64,000 bases of DNA. It comes from Paenibacillus rhizosphaerae (GTDB taxonomy: Bacteria; Bacillota; Bacilli; Paenibacillales; Paenibacillaceae). A program made the position numbers and the translations under genes. The stretch is from positions 463,327 through 527,326 of the forward strand of contig NZ_JACHXJ010000004.1 in assembly GCF_014192015.1 (NCBI RefSeq), in the 5' to 3' direction. The stretch's first letter is position 1. Each line of letters begins with the position of its first letter. Shown piece after piece: positions 42,009-50,182 of the stretch. Under the pieces are notes generated by a model that was given only the letters and a program-made list of their open reading frames with translations, was not told the DNA's origin and ran no database searches.

Positions 42009-42721
42009 CAATGCTGCCACTCCTTTGCGTACATTTTACGGAATACATCGCGCAGTGAACCGTATTCCGCCCTCAAGCTTTCAGTGTCGCCGGACCAGAT
42101 TGCCTGACCCTGCTTCATCATGACTGTATAATCGAACAACCCTTCAACCTCCTGAATATCGTGGGTGCTGATCAGGATGGACTGCCCGCTGTCCTCGAGG
42201 TAGTCAATGATGCCGGCTACGATCGCCTCCCGCGACATGACGTCGATGCCGGTAAAAGGCTCGTCGAGAATAATGAGGGAGACTTCCCGGGCAAGGCACA
42301 GAATCAGCATGACGCGGGCCTCCTGACCCCTGCTCATTCCGCCGATTCTCGCATCCAGTTCAACATCCATGTAGTCCGCCAGCCGGATGGCCTGTTCCAT
42401 CGAAAAGCCGGACAGGAAGGATTGGCCCCATTCGAAAGCCTGCCGCACCGTATGGTTCGGATACCAGCGGGCCCGGTCGGGGAGGTAGGCGATGTGGCGG
42501 TTGGTTTCCCAGCCGGGCTTCGAGCGGAGCACTTCCACGGTGCCCCGGTCTGGCCGGACGAGGCCGGTAAGCATCCGGAATAACGTGGATTTGCCGCAGC
42601 CATTCGGGCCCAAAACACCGGTGATCCGTCCTTCGGGAACGGTGATGTTCAGCCCGTTTAGCGCCTGCTTCTTCCCATAAGCCTTGCTTACTTGTTCGCA
42701 TCGCAGGATCGGTGCCGTCAT
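42008..42721 (-). CDS. ABC transporter ATP-binding protein (YtrA-operon type)
   Basis: A 237-residue ATPase: Walker A GPNGCGKST (about residue 38), signature MSRGQEARVMLI (about 128), Walker B LIILDEPFTGID (about 147) and H-loop THDIQEVE. It is linked by ATGA overlap to the GntR gene upstream and by TGATG overlap to the permease downstream, so all three are one translationally coupled operon. The overall order repressor-ATPase-permease is the YtrAB-type arrangement. Confidence 0.93.
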   Translation of the reverse strand: MTAPILRCEQVSKAYGKKQALNGLNITVPEGRITGVLGPNGCGKSTLFRMLTGLVRPDRGTVEVLRSKPGWETNRHIAYLPDRARWYPNHTVRQAFEWGQSFLSGFSMEQAIRLADYMDVELDARIGGMSRGQEARVMLILCLAREVSLIILDEPFTGIDVMSREAIVAGIIDYLEDSGQSILISTHDIQEVEGLFDYTVMMKQGQAIWSGDTESLRAEYGSLRDVFRKMYAKEWQH

Positions 42722-43125
42722 CGCGTTGTTCCTCCTTCTTCCGCGTCGTATTTTTGTTCAATATAGGACTGGATATCGTTCCAGGTTAGTCCGAGGCTTT
42801 CCATTTGGTCCATAAAGCTGTCTATATACTTGGCAGCGAGCGCCGTTCGGAACGACCGGACATGCTCCGGGGAAGAGGTGACGAAGGTTCCTTGACCCCG
42901 CCGTTTCTCGGTAAGTCCGTCTCGTTCAAGCTCCTGATAAGCCCGCATGACGGTGTTTGGGTTCACCCGAAGCTCTTGAGCCAGCTCGCGTACAGAAGGC
43001 ATCTTGTCTCCCAATCCAATCTCTCCTTTGGCAATGGCGCTGCGCACCTGATCCAGAATTTGTTCATATAAAGGTTGGCTGAAGTCGATGTGGAACCGCA
43101 GCGGGCCAACCTGTTGGTCTTCCAT
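42718..43125 (-). CDS. YtrA-type GntR-family repressor
   Basis: A short GntR regulator of 135 residues. The N-terminal winged helix covers about residues 10-80 (QPLYEQILDQVRSAIAKGEI, MPSVRELAQELRVNPNTVMR, RGQGTFV). The short C-terminal region (about 85-130) is of the small YtrA subfamily type, with no large ligand-binding domain. It opens the operon and very probably represses it through the inverted repeat at 43214-43240. The start is preceded by AGGAGGGAAGG, which belongs to the recurring leader element. Confidence 0.93.
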   Translation of the reverse strand: MEDQQVGPLRFHIDFSQPLYEQILDQVRSAIAKGEIGLGDKMPSVRELAQELRVNPNTVMRAYQELERDGLTEKRRGQGTFVTSSPEHVRSFRTALAAKYIDSFMDQMESLGLTWNDIQSYIEQKYDAEEGGTTR

Positions 43126-43132
43126 GGCCTTC

Positions 43133-43185
43133 CCTCCTAAAAGCTCTGCTGGTCTGGAAGCACAGCCTTCCTTCTCGGCATAAGC
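43133..43185 (-). repeat. Recurring leader element, copy 3
   Basis: Reverse strand: GCTTATGC at 43185-43178 and GCTTTTAGGAGG at 43144-43133, which supplies the ribosome binding site of the GntR gene. The same two blocks occur in copies 1 and 2. Confidence 0.55.
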
Positions 43186-43213
43186 GCTAACGTTCAGGTC
43201 ACTTATGTGATTT

Positions 43214-43247
43214 AAGTGTATTATATCACTTAATACACTTAGTGCAA
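43214..43247 (-). promoter_or_regulatory. Promoter and operator of the GntR-ABC operon
   Basis: Reverse-strand -35 TTGCAC (43247-43242) and -10 TATAAT (43225-43220), 16-base spacer. A perfect inverted repeat AAGTGTATTA (43214-43223)/TAATACACTT (43231-43240) with a seven-base centre covers the -10 and most of the spacer, the arrangement expected for repression by the YtrA-type protein. Confidence 0.78.
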
Positions 43248-43425
43248 TAGGAGATCAACATTTTGGTTCAAATCTTTTTCACATCGGTCTTTGGCTATGA
43301 AAACTGGGGGTAGCGTTGCGGGCGGCTTCCGGATTCAGCCCGCCTTCCTGCGGGTAATAGTGAACTACAGGCGGAGCGGATAGGTTCCGCCGGACAACAA
43401 CTTATACCGAGAGGAGCTGATCCTC

Positions 43426-43629
43426 ATGGATCATAACGTATTCAAAGGAAAATGGAATCAACTGAAAGGCGAGGCCAAAAAGCAGTGGGGCGAGCTGACG
43501 GATGACGATTTGGATAAAATCGACGGCGAAAAGGACAAGCTGATCGGCAAGCTTCAGGAACGCTATGGCCATACCAAGGATGCCGCGGAAAAAGAGTACC
43601 ATGACTGGACGCGTTCGCGTCAGCTGTAG
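43426..43629 (+). CDS. csbD: CsbD-family stress protein
   Basis: A 67-residue hydrophilic helical protein of the CsbD family. It begins MDHNVFKGKWNQLKGEAKKQ and contains WGELTDDDLDKIDGEKDKLIG, the family core. In Bacillus subtilis csbD is part of the sigma-B general stress regulon (established knowledge), but I could not find a convincing sigma-B promoter upstream. It has a GAGAGGAG site. Its role is unknown. A terminator follows. Confidence 0.92.
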   Translation: MDHNVFKGKWNQLKGEAKKQWGELTDDDLDKIDGEKDKLIGKLQERYGHTKDAAEKEYHDWTRSRQL

Positions 43630-43669
43630 TACTCTTCGTCCTGCAGATGGCATGCGGGAATACCAAAAG

Positions 43670-43711
43670 GCGCAGCGGATCTCCGGCTATCGGGGAACGC
43701 TGCGCTTCTTT
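43670..43711 (+). terminator. Terminator after csbD
   Basis: GCGCAGCG (43670-43677) pairs with CGCTGCGC (43698-43705), with an inner CCGG/CCGG-like stem; TTCTTT follows. Confidence 0.75.
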
Positions 43712-43923
43712 CGGGTAAAAGTTTTACCGCCACTCACCTACATAACCCAAGCGTGTGCTGCTGCCCACCTGGATGACCTCAAGCACAGCATCCTCCATGC
43801 CTGACATCAACGATCTGACCGATTGCCCCGCAAGAAGGGGCCCCATTTATAAATTCTGGATATATGGATCTGCCATGATATGATAAGAGAGCACGGCTAA
43901 TATCCGTCTTCAGGAGTGAGTAC

Positions 43924-45429
43924 ATGGATTTTTGCAAAATATTTCTTGGTAACACAGCCCTGCTCATAGCGGCTGCCTACTTGGCCAACCTGGTCTACAA
44001 ATATGGATTTGCCCGTGCCCCTAAACATGTAAAATACACCTGCTCGGTGCTGCTGATCATCTTTTGCGGATGGCTGAGCATGGTTTTCGGATACAAGCTT
44101 AGCGGAAATGTGATTTTCGATCTCCGGATTATACCCCTCATCATTGCGACGGTTGCTTACGCAGAGCCATTGACGCTGGTCATCATCGGTATCGGCATCG
44201 GACTCGCGCGCCTCACGTTCGGCGTGAACGAGGCCTCGGTCGCCGGATTGTTTAATCTGTGCATTTTGGGCGCTGCGGCGGCCCTGCTCAACATTTGGAT
44301 GAAACATAAGGGATACGGACTTGTCGCCCGCGGATTCCTGGCCATTTTAGTGCTGAACGTACTGAACTGTATCGATATTGCATTTCTCGGGGTGATTCCT
44401 GCCGCTCATTACTTTGAAACGATTATGCCGGCCACGCTTCCGCTTACCCTCTTGCTGAGTCTGGTCTTTTCTTTGATCCTCCGTGACTTTCAGCTAGAAG
44501 CAGCCCGCACGATCCAGCTCAAACAAAGCAACGTTTTGCTATCGGCCCAGGCCGAAAAGCTGCATCAGGCCAAGCGCGTGCTGGAGGAACGGGCCAAAGA
44601 GCTGGCGAGGTCCTCGCGCTACAAAACGGAGTTTCTGGCGAACATGTCCCATGAGCTGCGCACTCCCTTGAACAGCATCATCAATTTTGCCGAGCTGATC
44701 AGCGACAACGACGACAGCCGCACCAAGGAGGAGATGGCCGAGTACGGTGAGATTATCCACCAGTCGGGCCATGAGCTGCTGCGCATCATCAACGACATTC
44801 TGGACTTGTCGAAAGTGGAGGCCGGACGGCTGGAAATCATGCATGAAGAGATGAATATCAGCGAAATTCCACAGCTGCTGCAAATGCATTTTGAACTGGT
44901 CGCCCAAAAAGAAAACATCGGCTTCTCCATCAAGGTGGATCCCTCGCTCCCGGAAACGTTCCGGACGGATCCGAGCCGGGTGCAGCAGATTTTGAGGAAT
45001 TTGCTGTCCAATGCTTTCAAGTTTACCCATCAGGGTCGGGTGAGCTTCGTCATCCGTGCGGAGCATAACCCGGAGGGAAAGCATGCGGGCTCATGGATCG
45101 TGTTCGACGTTCAAGATACCGGTATCGGCATCTCCCCGCCGCAGCAGCGGCGGATCTTTGAAGCGTTCGCCCAGGCGGACGGCTCCATCAGCCGGAAATA
45201 CGGCGGGACAGGCCTCGGGCTCTCGATCAGCCGGGACCTGGCGCATCTGTTGGGAGGCTTTATCCGGCTGGAGAGCAAAGTGGGGAGGGGCAGCTGCTTT
45301 TCGCTCTATTTGCCGCTGGCCAACGAATCGGAGGAATGCGCCACTCTGGAAATCCGCCCGTCCGCCGACGAAGTGGAGCAGAAGGTGCTGCTTCCGGGAC
45401 GCGCCGGTACGGTTCCGGGCCTGGAGTAG
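43924..45429 (+). CDS. Orphan sensor histidine kinase with 5TMR-LYT input domain
   Basis: A 501-residue kinase. The N-terminus (about residues 1-185) holds five to six membrane helices resembling the 5TM receptors of LytS/YhcK type. A coiled-coil follows (about 195-235), then HisKA with FLANMSHELRTPLNSIINFA (His at about residue 246) and HATPase_c with DTGIGISPPQQRRIFEAF and GGTGLGLSISRDL. Unlike YesM proteins it has the classical H-box. No response regulator is encoded next to it, so it is an orphan here. AGGAGTG precedes the ATG. Confidence 0.9.
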   Translation: MDFCKIFLGNTALLIAAAYLANLVYKYGFARAPKHVKYTCSVLLIIFCGWLSMVFGYKLSGNVIFDLRIIPLIIATVAYAEPLTLVIIGIGIGLARLTFGVNEASVAGLFNLCILGAAAALLNIWMKHKGYGLVARGFLAILVLNVLNCIDIAFLGVIPAAHYFETIMPATLPLTLLLSLVFSLILRDFQLEAARTIQLKQSNVLLSAQAEKLHQAKRVLEERAKELARSSRYKTEFLANMSHELRTPLNSIINFAELISDNDDSRTKEEMAEYGEIIHQSGHELLRIINDILDLSKVEAGRLEIMHEEMNISEIPQLLQMHFELVAQKENIGFSIKVDPSLPETFRTDPSRVQQILRNLLSNAFKFTHQGRVSFVIRAEHNPEGKHAGSWIVFDVQDTGIGISPPQQRRIFEAFAQADGSISRKYGGTGLGLSISRDLAHLLGGFIRLESKVGRGSCFSLYLPLANESEECATLEIRPSADEVEQKVLLPGRAGTVPGLE

Positions 45430-45610
45430 CCGTCCCAGCCGCCGATCATGTACGCCGAGCAGTCCTTGGAGCCAGCGTTGGAGAAGGGGAGTGGAGGGCA
45501 GCTTGCCATCAGGGCAGCCGCTCGCCTGGAGCAACGCGGTGCCGTATTGCAACTTGGCCAGCCTCTGTTTACAATGAGAAGGATAGTACGAAGACGAAAG
45601 GGTGACTTCC

Positions 45611-45991
45611 ATGAGTAAAAAGGTGATTTCGACCGAGTCCGCGCCAGGAGCGATCGGACCTTACAGCCAGGCCATTCAGGTCGGCGACTTTATTTTCACA
45701 TCGGGACAATTGGGGCTCGACCCGGCGACCGGTGAGTTCGGCAGCGGCGTTCAGGAGCAGGCCCGCCTGGCTCTGAACAACGTAAAGGCGATTCTCGAAG
45801 CCGCAGGGAGCAGCCTGGATCAAGTGGTCAAGACGACCGTGTTCCTGAAAGACATGAACGATTTTGCCGCGGTCAACGAGATTTATGGCTCCTTCTTCGC
45901 CCAGCCTTACCCTGCACGCAGTGCCGTTGAGGTCGCACGCTTGCCGAAGGACGGCTTGGTGGAAATCGAGACGATTGCCGCCGTGAAATAG
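45611..45991 (+). CDS. RidA/YabJ-family reactive imine deaminase
   Basis: A 126-residue RidA family protein (trimeric chorismate-mutase-like fold) that hydrolyses reactive enamine/imine intermediates from PLP enzymes. Signatures seen: GAIGPYSQAIQVGDFIFTSG (N-terminus), NVKAILEAAGSSLDQVVKTT and PARSAVEVARLPKDGLVEIE, including the conserved Arg that binds the substrate carboxylate. ATG at 45611 follows AAAGGG; GTG at 45602 is the longer alternative. It may share a transcript with the upstream kinase, 181 bases away. Confidence 0.94.
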   Translation: MSKKVISTESAPGAIGPYSQAIQVGDFIFTSGQLGLDPATGEFGSGVQEQARLALNNVKAILEAAGSSLDQVVKTTVFLKDMNDFAAVNEIYGSFFAQPYPARSAVEVARLPKDGLVEIETIAAVK

Positions 45992-46024
45992 ATTCGAAGC
46001 TACATATCATTTCTTATCATATAG

Positions 46025-46074
46025 AAAGGCCGGACTTTGCGGGGGAACGCCCCATCGCCAAGCCCGGCTTTTTT
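46025..46074. terminator. Terminator between RidA and the TspO-like gene
   Basis: AAAGGCCGG with CCCGGCTTTT at the outside and GCGGGG/CCCC pairs inside, ending in TTTTTT. It ends the rightward RidA transcript; the leftward TspO-like gene also stops nearby at 46146. Confidence 0.75.
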
Positions 46075-46145
46075 GTTATGCTTTCGGGGCTCCCGCTTAT
46101 TACTTGATATACGCCGGAGCGGAAGCTGTCTTTGTGGAGTTAAGT

Positions 46146-46907
46146 TTAGTCCCGATCCCGGCTTCGGGCGAAAAACAGGTAGATCGCATAGACGAACAGA
46201 ATGACCGCCAGGATGAGCGCGGCCATGAATGCCCGCTCCACTTGATCCTGCTGCTCCAGGGCAATGGCGACATAGCCCCATACGAAGACCAGCGGATAAA
46301 TGCTGTCGCGGTAGGGATAACTGACCAGGATGGCGATAAACGCGCCGGCGAGCAGGAAGATCACGGCCCATACGAGCTCGCTCAGTCCGAAGCCGGTCCA
46401 ATCGTTCTTTTTCAGCACAATCGCGATATTCAGAAGGACGGCTACGCTGAGCCAGCCGAAATACAGGCTGAAGGGAAGCTTGATGAGCCACATCTCTCCG
46501 GATGTCGGATAATAGATCCTGCGTGTCCGCCGATAGATGACAAACAGCGAGAGCAGAAGCAGCACCATGGCGACGAGCGACAGCTCGATATATTCGTACT
46601 GCCACAAGACTAGCCACGCCATGTTCAGCACGCAGGAGATGATAAACCACGGACCGATGGACCGGACCGAATCCCGGGTTTCGGTGACCCGTCCGCTTTG
46701 ATAGAGAAGAAAACCGAGCAGCAGTACATAAATTAAGGACCAAATGGAAAAGGCATACCCTGCGGGCGTGATCATGGTTGGATATTGGTCCGATATTTCC
46801 CCTGTCGTTTTTCCCCCAAGCACGGCGGTATTGGCCAGCGCGTTGACCACCATCGCGGCGACGAACGCGAGCCAGTTCCACCATTTATACGGATTGCTTC
46901 TAAGCAT
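46146..46907 (-). CDS. TspO/MBR-like tryptophan-rich membrane protein
   Basis: A 253-residue integral membrane protein with about seven helices. Trp/Tyr-rich motifs typical of the TspO-related sensory family are visible: YKWWNWLAFVAAM near the N-terminus, TPAGYAFSIWSLIYVLL (about 46-62) and FSLYFGWLSVAVLLN (about 146-160). Members bind tetrapyrroles or have unknown roles; this larger, seven-helix form is one of the less studied versions. AGGAGG precedes the ATG. Monocistronic. Confidence 0.85.
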   Translation of the reverse strand: MLRSNPYKWWNWLAFVAAMVVNALANTAVLGGKTTGEISDQYPTMITPAGYAFSIWSLIYVLLLGFLLYQSGRVTETRDSVRSIGPWFIISCVLNMAWLVLWQYEYIELSLVAMVLLLLSLFVIYRRTRRIYYPTSGEMWLIKLPFSLYFGWLSVAVLLNIAIVLKKNDWTGFGLSELVWAVIFLLAGAFIAILVSYPYRDSIYPLVFVWGYVAIALEQQDQVERAFMAALILAVILFVYAIYLFFARSRDRD

Positions 46908-47068
46908 CGTACCAGCCTCCTGAAGTGATGTCTACGGCTTGCCGCAAAGCGGCCTGTTCCCTACAAATATACCCGAATTTGTCCCAAAAAGAACAAAATG
47001 ATGCAGATTCAATCCTTGTCGATATAGGTAATTAAATGAAAAACCATGAAAGTGTAAGGAGTGAGGGC

Positions 47069-47950
47069 ATGAACTCGAAAAAATCGTCTCAGCTGCAGCA
47101 GCAGCTCATTTTTGTCGGACCGTCGGCCCTGTGCTTCCTCGTCATTGTTGTCGTTCCCTTTCTTTTAGGACTATATTATTCGTTTACCGACTGGAACGGG
47201 GTGTCGAGGCATGCGGGCTGGGTCGGCTTCCGCAATTACATTCATATTTTCACGGAAGACCCGGCGTTTCTGAATTCGTTCTGGTTTACCGTCAAATTTA
47301 CCGTACTTGGAGTCATCCTAACCAATGTGCTCGGTTTTATTCTCGCCTATGTGTTGACGCGGTCGCTGCTGACACGCAATGCGCTGCGGACCGTATTTTT
47401 TGTCCCGCATGTCATCGGGGGGCTGCTGCTCGGATTTATCTGGCAGTTTATTTTCGTGAAAGGGTTTTCTTCCGTCGGGGCGGCCACCGGGCTCTCCTTC
47501 TTCAAGCTGCCCTGGCTCGGCACCGAGGCGACGGCCTTCTGGGCGGTCGTCATCGTCTTTGTCTGGCAGAACGCCGGCTATTTGATGGTCATTTACATTT
47601 CCTCGCTGAACAATGTGCCGAAAAGCCTCATTGAGGCCGCTCAAATCGACGGTGCCTCGAGGGGGCAGGTTCTCCGGAAGGTCACCGTTCCGCTGGTTAT
47701 GCCGGCTGTGACGGTCTGTCTGTTCCTCGCCATTTCCTGGTCGTTCAAGCTCTTTGACCTGAACCTGTCGCTCACCAAGGGCGGTCCTTTCAAGTCGACC
47801 GAATCCGTCGCGCTGAACATTTACAATGAGGCGTTTAACATCAGCCGCTTCGGCATGGGTTCGGCGAAGGCGATCATCTTCTTTATCGTCGTGGCCCTGA
47901 TTTCGATCCTTCAAGTGCGCGCCACGAAGCGCAAGGAGGTGGAGGTATGA
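47069..47950 (+). CDS. CUT1 sugar ABC permease, cassette A (MalF type)
   Basis: A 293-residue permease with six membrane segments (first at about 18-40). The EAA loop reads EAAQIDGASRGQVLRKVTVP (about 190-210). It is closely similar along its whole length to the permease at 53819 (for example LLGLYYSFTDWNGVS and GGLLLGFIWQFIFVKGFS are shared). ATG at 47069 follows AAGGAG; the longer frame to 47036 is rejected. It overlaps the next permease by ATGA. First gene of transport cassette A. Confidence 0.93.
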   Translation: MNSKKSSQLQQQLIFVGPSALCFLVIVVVPFLLGLYYSFTDWNGVSRHAGWVGFRNYIHIFTEDPAFLNSFWFTVKFTVLGVILTNVLGFILAYVLTRSLLTRNALRTVFFVPHVIGGLLLGFIWQFIFVKGFSSVGAATGLSFFKLPWLGTEATAFWAVVIVFVWQNAGYLMVIYISSLNNVPKSLIEAAQIDGASRGQVLRKVTVPLVMPAVTVCLFLAISWSFKLFDLNLSLTKGGPFKSTESVALNIYNEAFNISRFGMGSAKAIIFFIVVALISILQVRATKRKEVEV

Positions 47951-48846
47951 TGCACACAAGCGCAAACACAGGTACAAACCGAGGCCCAAGCCCAAGAGCC
48001 GGCGCCAGCGCAAGCACAAACCGCGGGTATCGCGCCAGACGGCTGATCCTTGAGCTGCTGATGATCCTGCTGGCCCTGGTCTTCCTGGTGCCGTTCTACT
48101 TCCTGCTCGTCAATTCGGTCAAGTCCTTTGGCGACATTCTGACCAATTCTGCGGGCTGGCCCCATGCCTTTCTGTGGAATAACTATGCACAGGCGTGGAC
48201 AATCACCGCCTTCCCGAAAGTGTTCGGCAATTCCCTGCTGATCGCGGTCATCAGCAACGTACTGCTGGCGCTGATCAGCTCGATGGCGGCGTACCAGATG
48301 GTGCGCAGGGATACGATGTTCAACCGGCTGCTGTTTGCCGCGTTTGTTGCGGCGATGGTCATTCCTTTTCAATCGATCATGATCCCGCTCGTGAAGGTGG
48401 TCAGCACCCTCGGCCTGATGGACACGAGAACCGGGCTGATCATCTGCTACCTCGGCTTTGGCGCGCCGCTGTCCGTGTTTTTGTTCCACGGCTTCGTCAA
48501 ATCGGTGCCGCGGGAGATCGAGGAGGCGGGCCGGGTGGACGGCTGCTCCACATACGGCATTTTCTTCCGCATCGTCCTGCCCTTGATGCAGCCGATCATC
48601 GTCACCGTCATCATCCTGAACGCGCTGTGGATCTGGAACGATTACCTGATGCCGTCGCTCATTCTGCAAAGCCCGGGACGGCAGACGATCCCGATTGCGA
48701 CCTATGCGTTCTTCGGCCAGTTTACGAAGCAGTGGGATCTGGCCCTGCCCGCGCTGGTGCTCGGCATTACGCCGATCGTCATCTTCTTCCTGGCCATGCA
48801 GAAGTACATTATCGAAGGCATCGCCCAGGGATCGGTGAAGGGCTGA
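47947..48846 (+). CDS. CUT1 sugar ABC permease, cassette A (MalG type)
   Basis: A 299-residue permease with an EAA loop at EEAGRVDGCSTYGIFFRIVL and six helices. Compared with its paralogue at 54697 it carries a polar low-complexity N-terminal tail of about 25 residues (HTSANTGTNRGPSPRAGASA), encoded by imperfect AGCGCAAACAC-type repeats, before the first membrane segment. The ATG overlaps the previous stop (ATGA). It acts with the neighbouring permease and lipoprotein. Confidence 0.92.
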   Translation: MMHTSANTGTNRGPSPRAGASASTNRGYRARRLILELLMILLALVFLVPFYFLLVNSVKSFGDILTNSAGWPHAFLWNNYAQAWTITAFPKVFGNSLLIAVISNVLLALISSMAAYQMVRRDTMFNRLLFAAFVAAMVIPFQSIMIPLVKVVSTLGLMDTRTGLIICYLGFGAPLSVFLFHGFVKSVPREIEEAGRVDGCSTYGIFFRIVLPLMQPIIVTVIILNALWIWNDYLMPSLILQSPGRQTIPIATYAFFGQFTKQWDLALPALVLGITPIVIFFLAMQKYIIEGIAQGSVKG

Positions 48847-48898
48847 ACCCCGCCTGTCCCGGCAGCTCAAGTCTATTCCATAAAGGAGGTTATGCGGC

Positions 48899-50170
48899 AT
48901 GAAGAAAAAGGCCTATGCCGTTGGAGCCCGCCTTGGTGTGCTGCTGGCCTCGTTCGCCCTGCTGGTCGGATGCGGCAGTGAAAGTGGCAGCGGCGGGGTC
49001 AAGACCATTCATATTTTTCAGTTCAAGGTGGAAATTGCGGATGCATTAAATCAATTGAAAGCGGAGTATGAGCAATCCCACCCGGGGATCAAGCTGGATA
49101 TACAGACCGTCGGCGGGGGCAGTGATTACGGCGCCTCGCTCCGGGCCAAATTCGCGGCCTCGAAAGAGCCGGACATCTTTAACATCGGCGGTTATGCCGA
49201 AATGGACATGTGGCAGGAATATTTGGAGGACTTGTCCGATCAGCCTTGGGTCAAGGACGTGAAGGACATCGCCAAAGAGCCGATGACCAAGGATGGCAAG
49301 CTGTACGGGCAGCCGATGAACCTGGAAGGGTACGGTTTTATCTACAATAAGGATTTATTTGAAAAAGCGGGCATCACCAAGCGGCCCACCACGCTCAGCG
49401 AGCTTGAAGAGGCGTGCAAGAAGCTGAAGGCGGCCGGCATTACCCCCTTTGCCAACGGGTATCAGGAAAACTTCGTGCTCGGCAACCATAACATCAACGT
49501 GGCTTTTGCCGACCAGAAGGATCCTGGCGCTTTTATCCAGCATCTGAATGACAAGACGGAAACGTTCGCGGACAACGAAGTCGTGAAGCAGTGGTCGAAC
49601 CTGTTCGACCTGACGTTGAAATATGGTAATCCAGGCCCGCTTACGACGGACTACAACACCCAGGTCACGATGTTCGCCAGCGGGGAAGCGGCCATGATGC
49701 AGCAGGGGAACTGGACTCAGGTGCAGATTGACGGCATCAATCCGAAGCTGAACCTGGGCATCCTGCCGATGCCGATCAATGACGATCCGCAGCTGGGGGA
49801 CAAGCTGTACGTCGGCGTGCCGAACAACTGGGTCATCTATAAGGATTCGCCAGTCAAGGAGGAGGCCAAGGAGTTTCTGAACTGGCTGGTGACCTCCGAT
49901 ACCGGCAAGAAATACATTACGAAGGAGTTCAAATTCATTCCGGCCTTCAAGTCCATTAAAGGCACGGATGAAGACTTGGGACAGCTGGGCATGGAAGTGC
50001 AGAAATACACCGATGAGGGCAAAACGCTGACCTGGAACTGGTTCCGGTTCCCGTTCGGCATGCAGCCCGAATTCGCCGCGGCCATGCAGGGATACATCGG
50101 CGGCAAAATCACGAAGCAGGAGATGTTCGAGCAGTTCCAGCAGAACTGGGACAACCTGAGCGTCCGCTAA
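48899..50170 (+). CDS. Sugar ABC substrate-binding lipoprotein, cassette A
   Basis: A 423-residue family 1 solute-binding lipoprotein: lipobox LLVGC with Cys at residue 25, then a short tether and two-lobed domain. Nearly every segment aligns with the protein at 55709, such as LDIQTVGGGSDYGA, PMNLEGYGFIYNKDLF, QQGNWTQVQIDGI and GVPNNWVI. AAAGGAGG precedes the ATG. It ends 12 bases from the convergent YesN gene, with no terminator between. Sugar specificity is not readable; the GH31 gene suggests an alpha-glucoside. Confidence 0.94.
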   Translation: MKKKAYAVGARLGVLLASFALLVGCGSESGSGGVKTIHIFQFKVEIADALNQLKAEYEQSHPGIKLDIQTVGGGSDYGASLRAKFAASKEPDIFNIGGYAEMDMWQEYLEDLSDQPWVKDVKDIAKEPMTKDGKLYGQPMNLEGYGFIYNKDLFEKAGITKRPTTLSELEEACKKLKAAGITPFANGYQENFVLGNHNINVAFADQKDPGAFIQHLNDKTETFADNEVVKQWSNLFDLTLKYGNPGPLTTDYNTQVTMFASGEAAMMQQGNWTQVQIDGINPKLNLGILPMPINDDPQLGDKLYVGVPNNWVIYKDSPVKEEAKEFLNWLVTSDTGKKYITKEFKFIPAFKSIKGTDEDLGQLGMEVQKYTDEGKTLTWNWFRFPFGMQPEFAAAMQGYIGGKITKQEMFEQFQQNWDNLSVR

Positions 50171-50182
50171 CGACCGCCGGGC

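Noticed and set aside
43260..43425. Sigma-B promoter for csbD
   Set aside because: GGGTA-like -10 boxes occur, but no GTTTAA-type -35 was found at 12-15 bases from any of them.
46000..46884. 294-codon frame opposite the TspO-like gene
   Set aside because: It is on the same strand as the TspO-like gene but in a different frame, with arginine-rich shadow composition and no site; the 46146-46907 frame has the family motifs.
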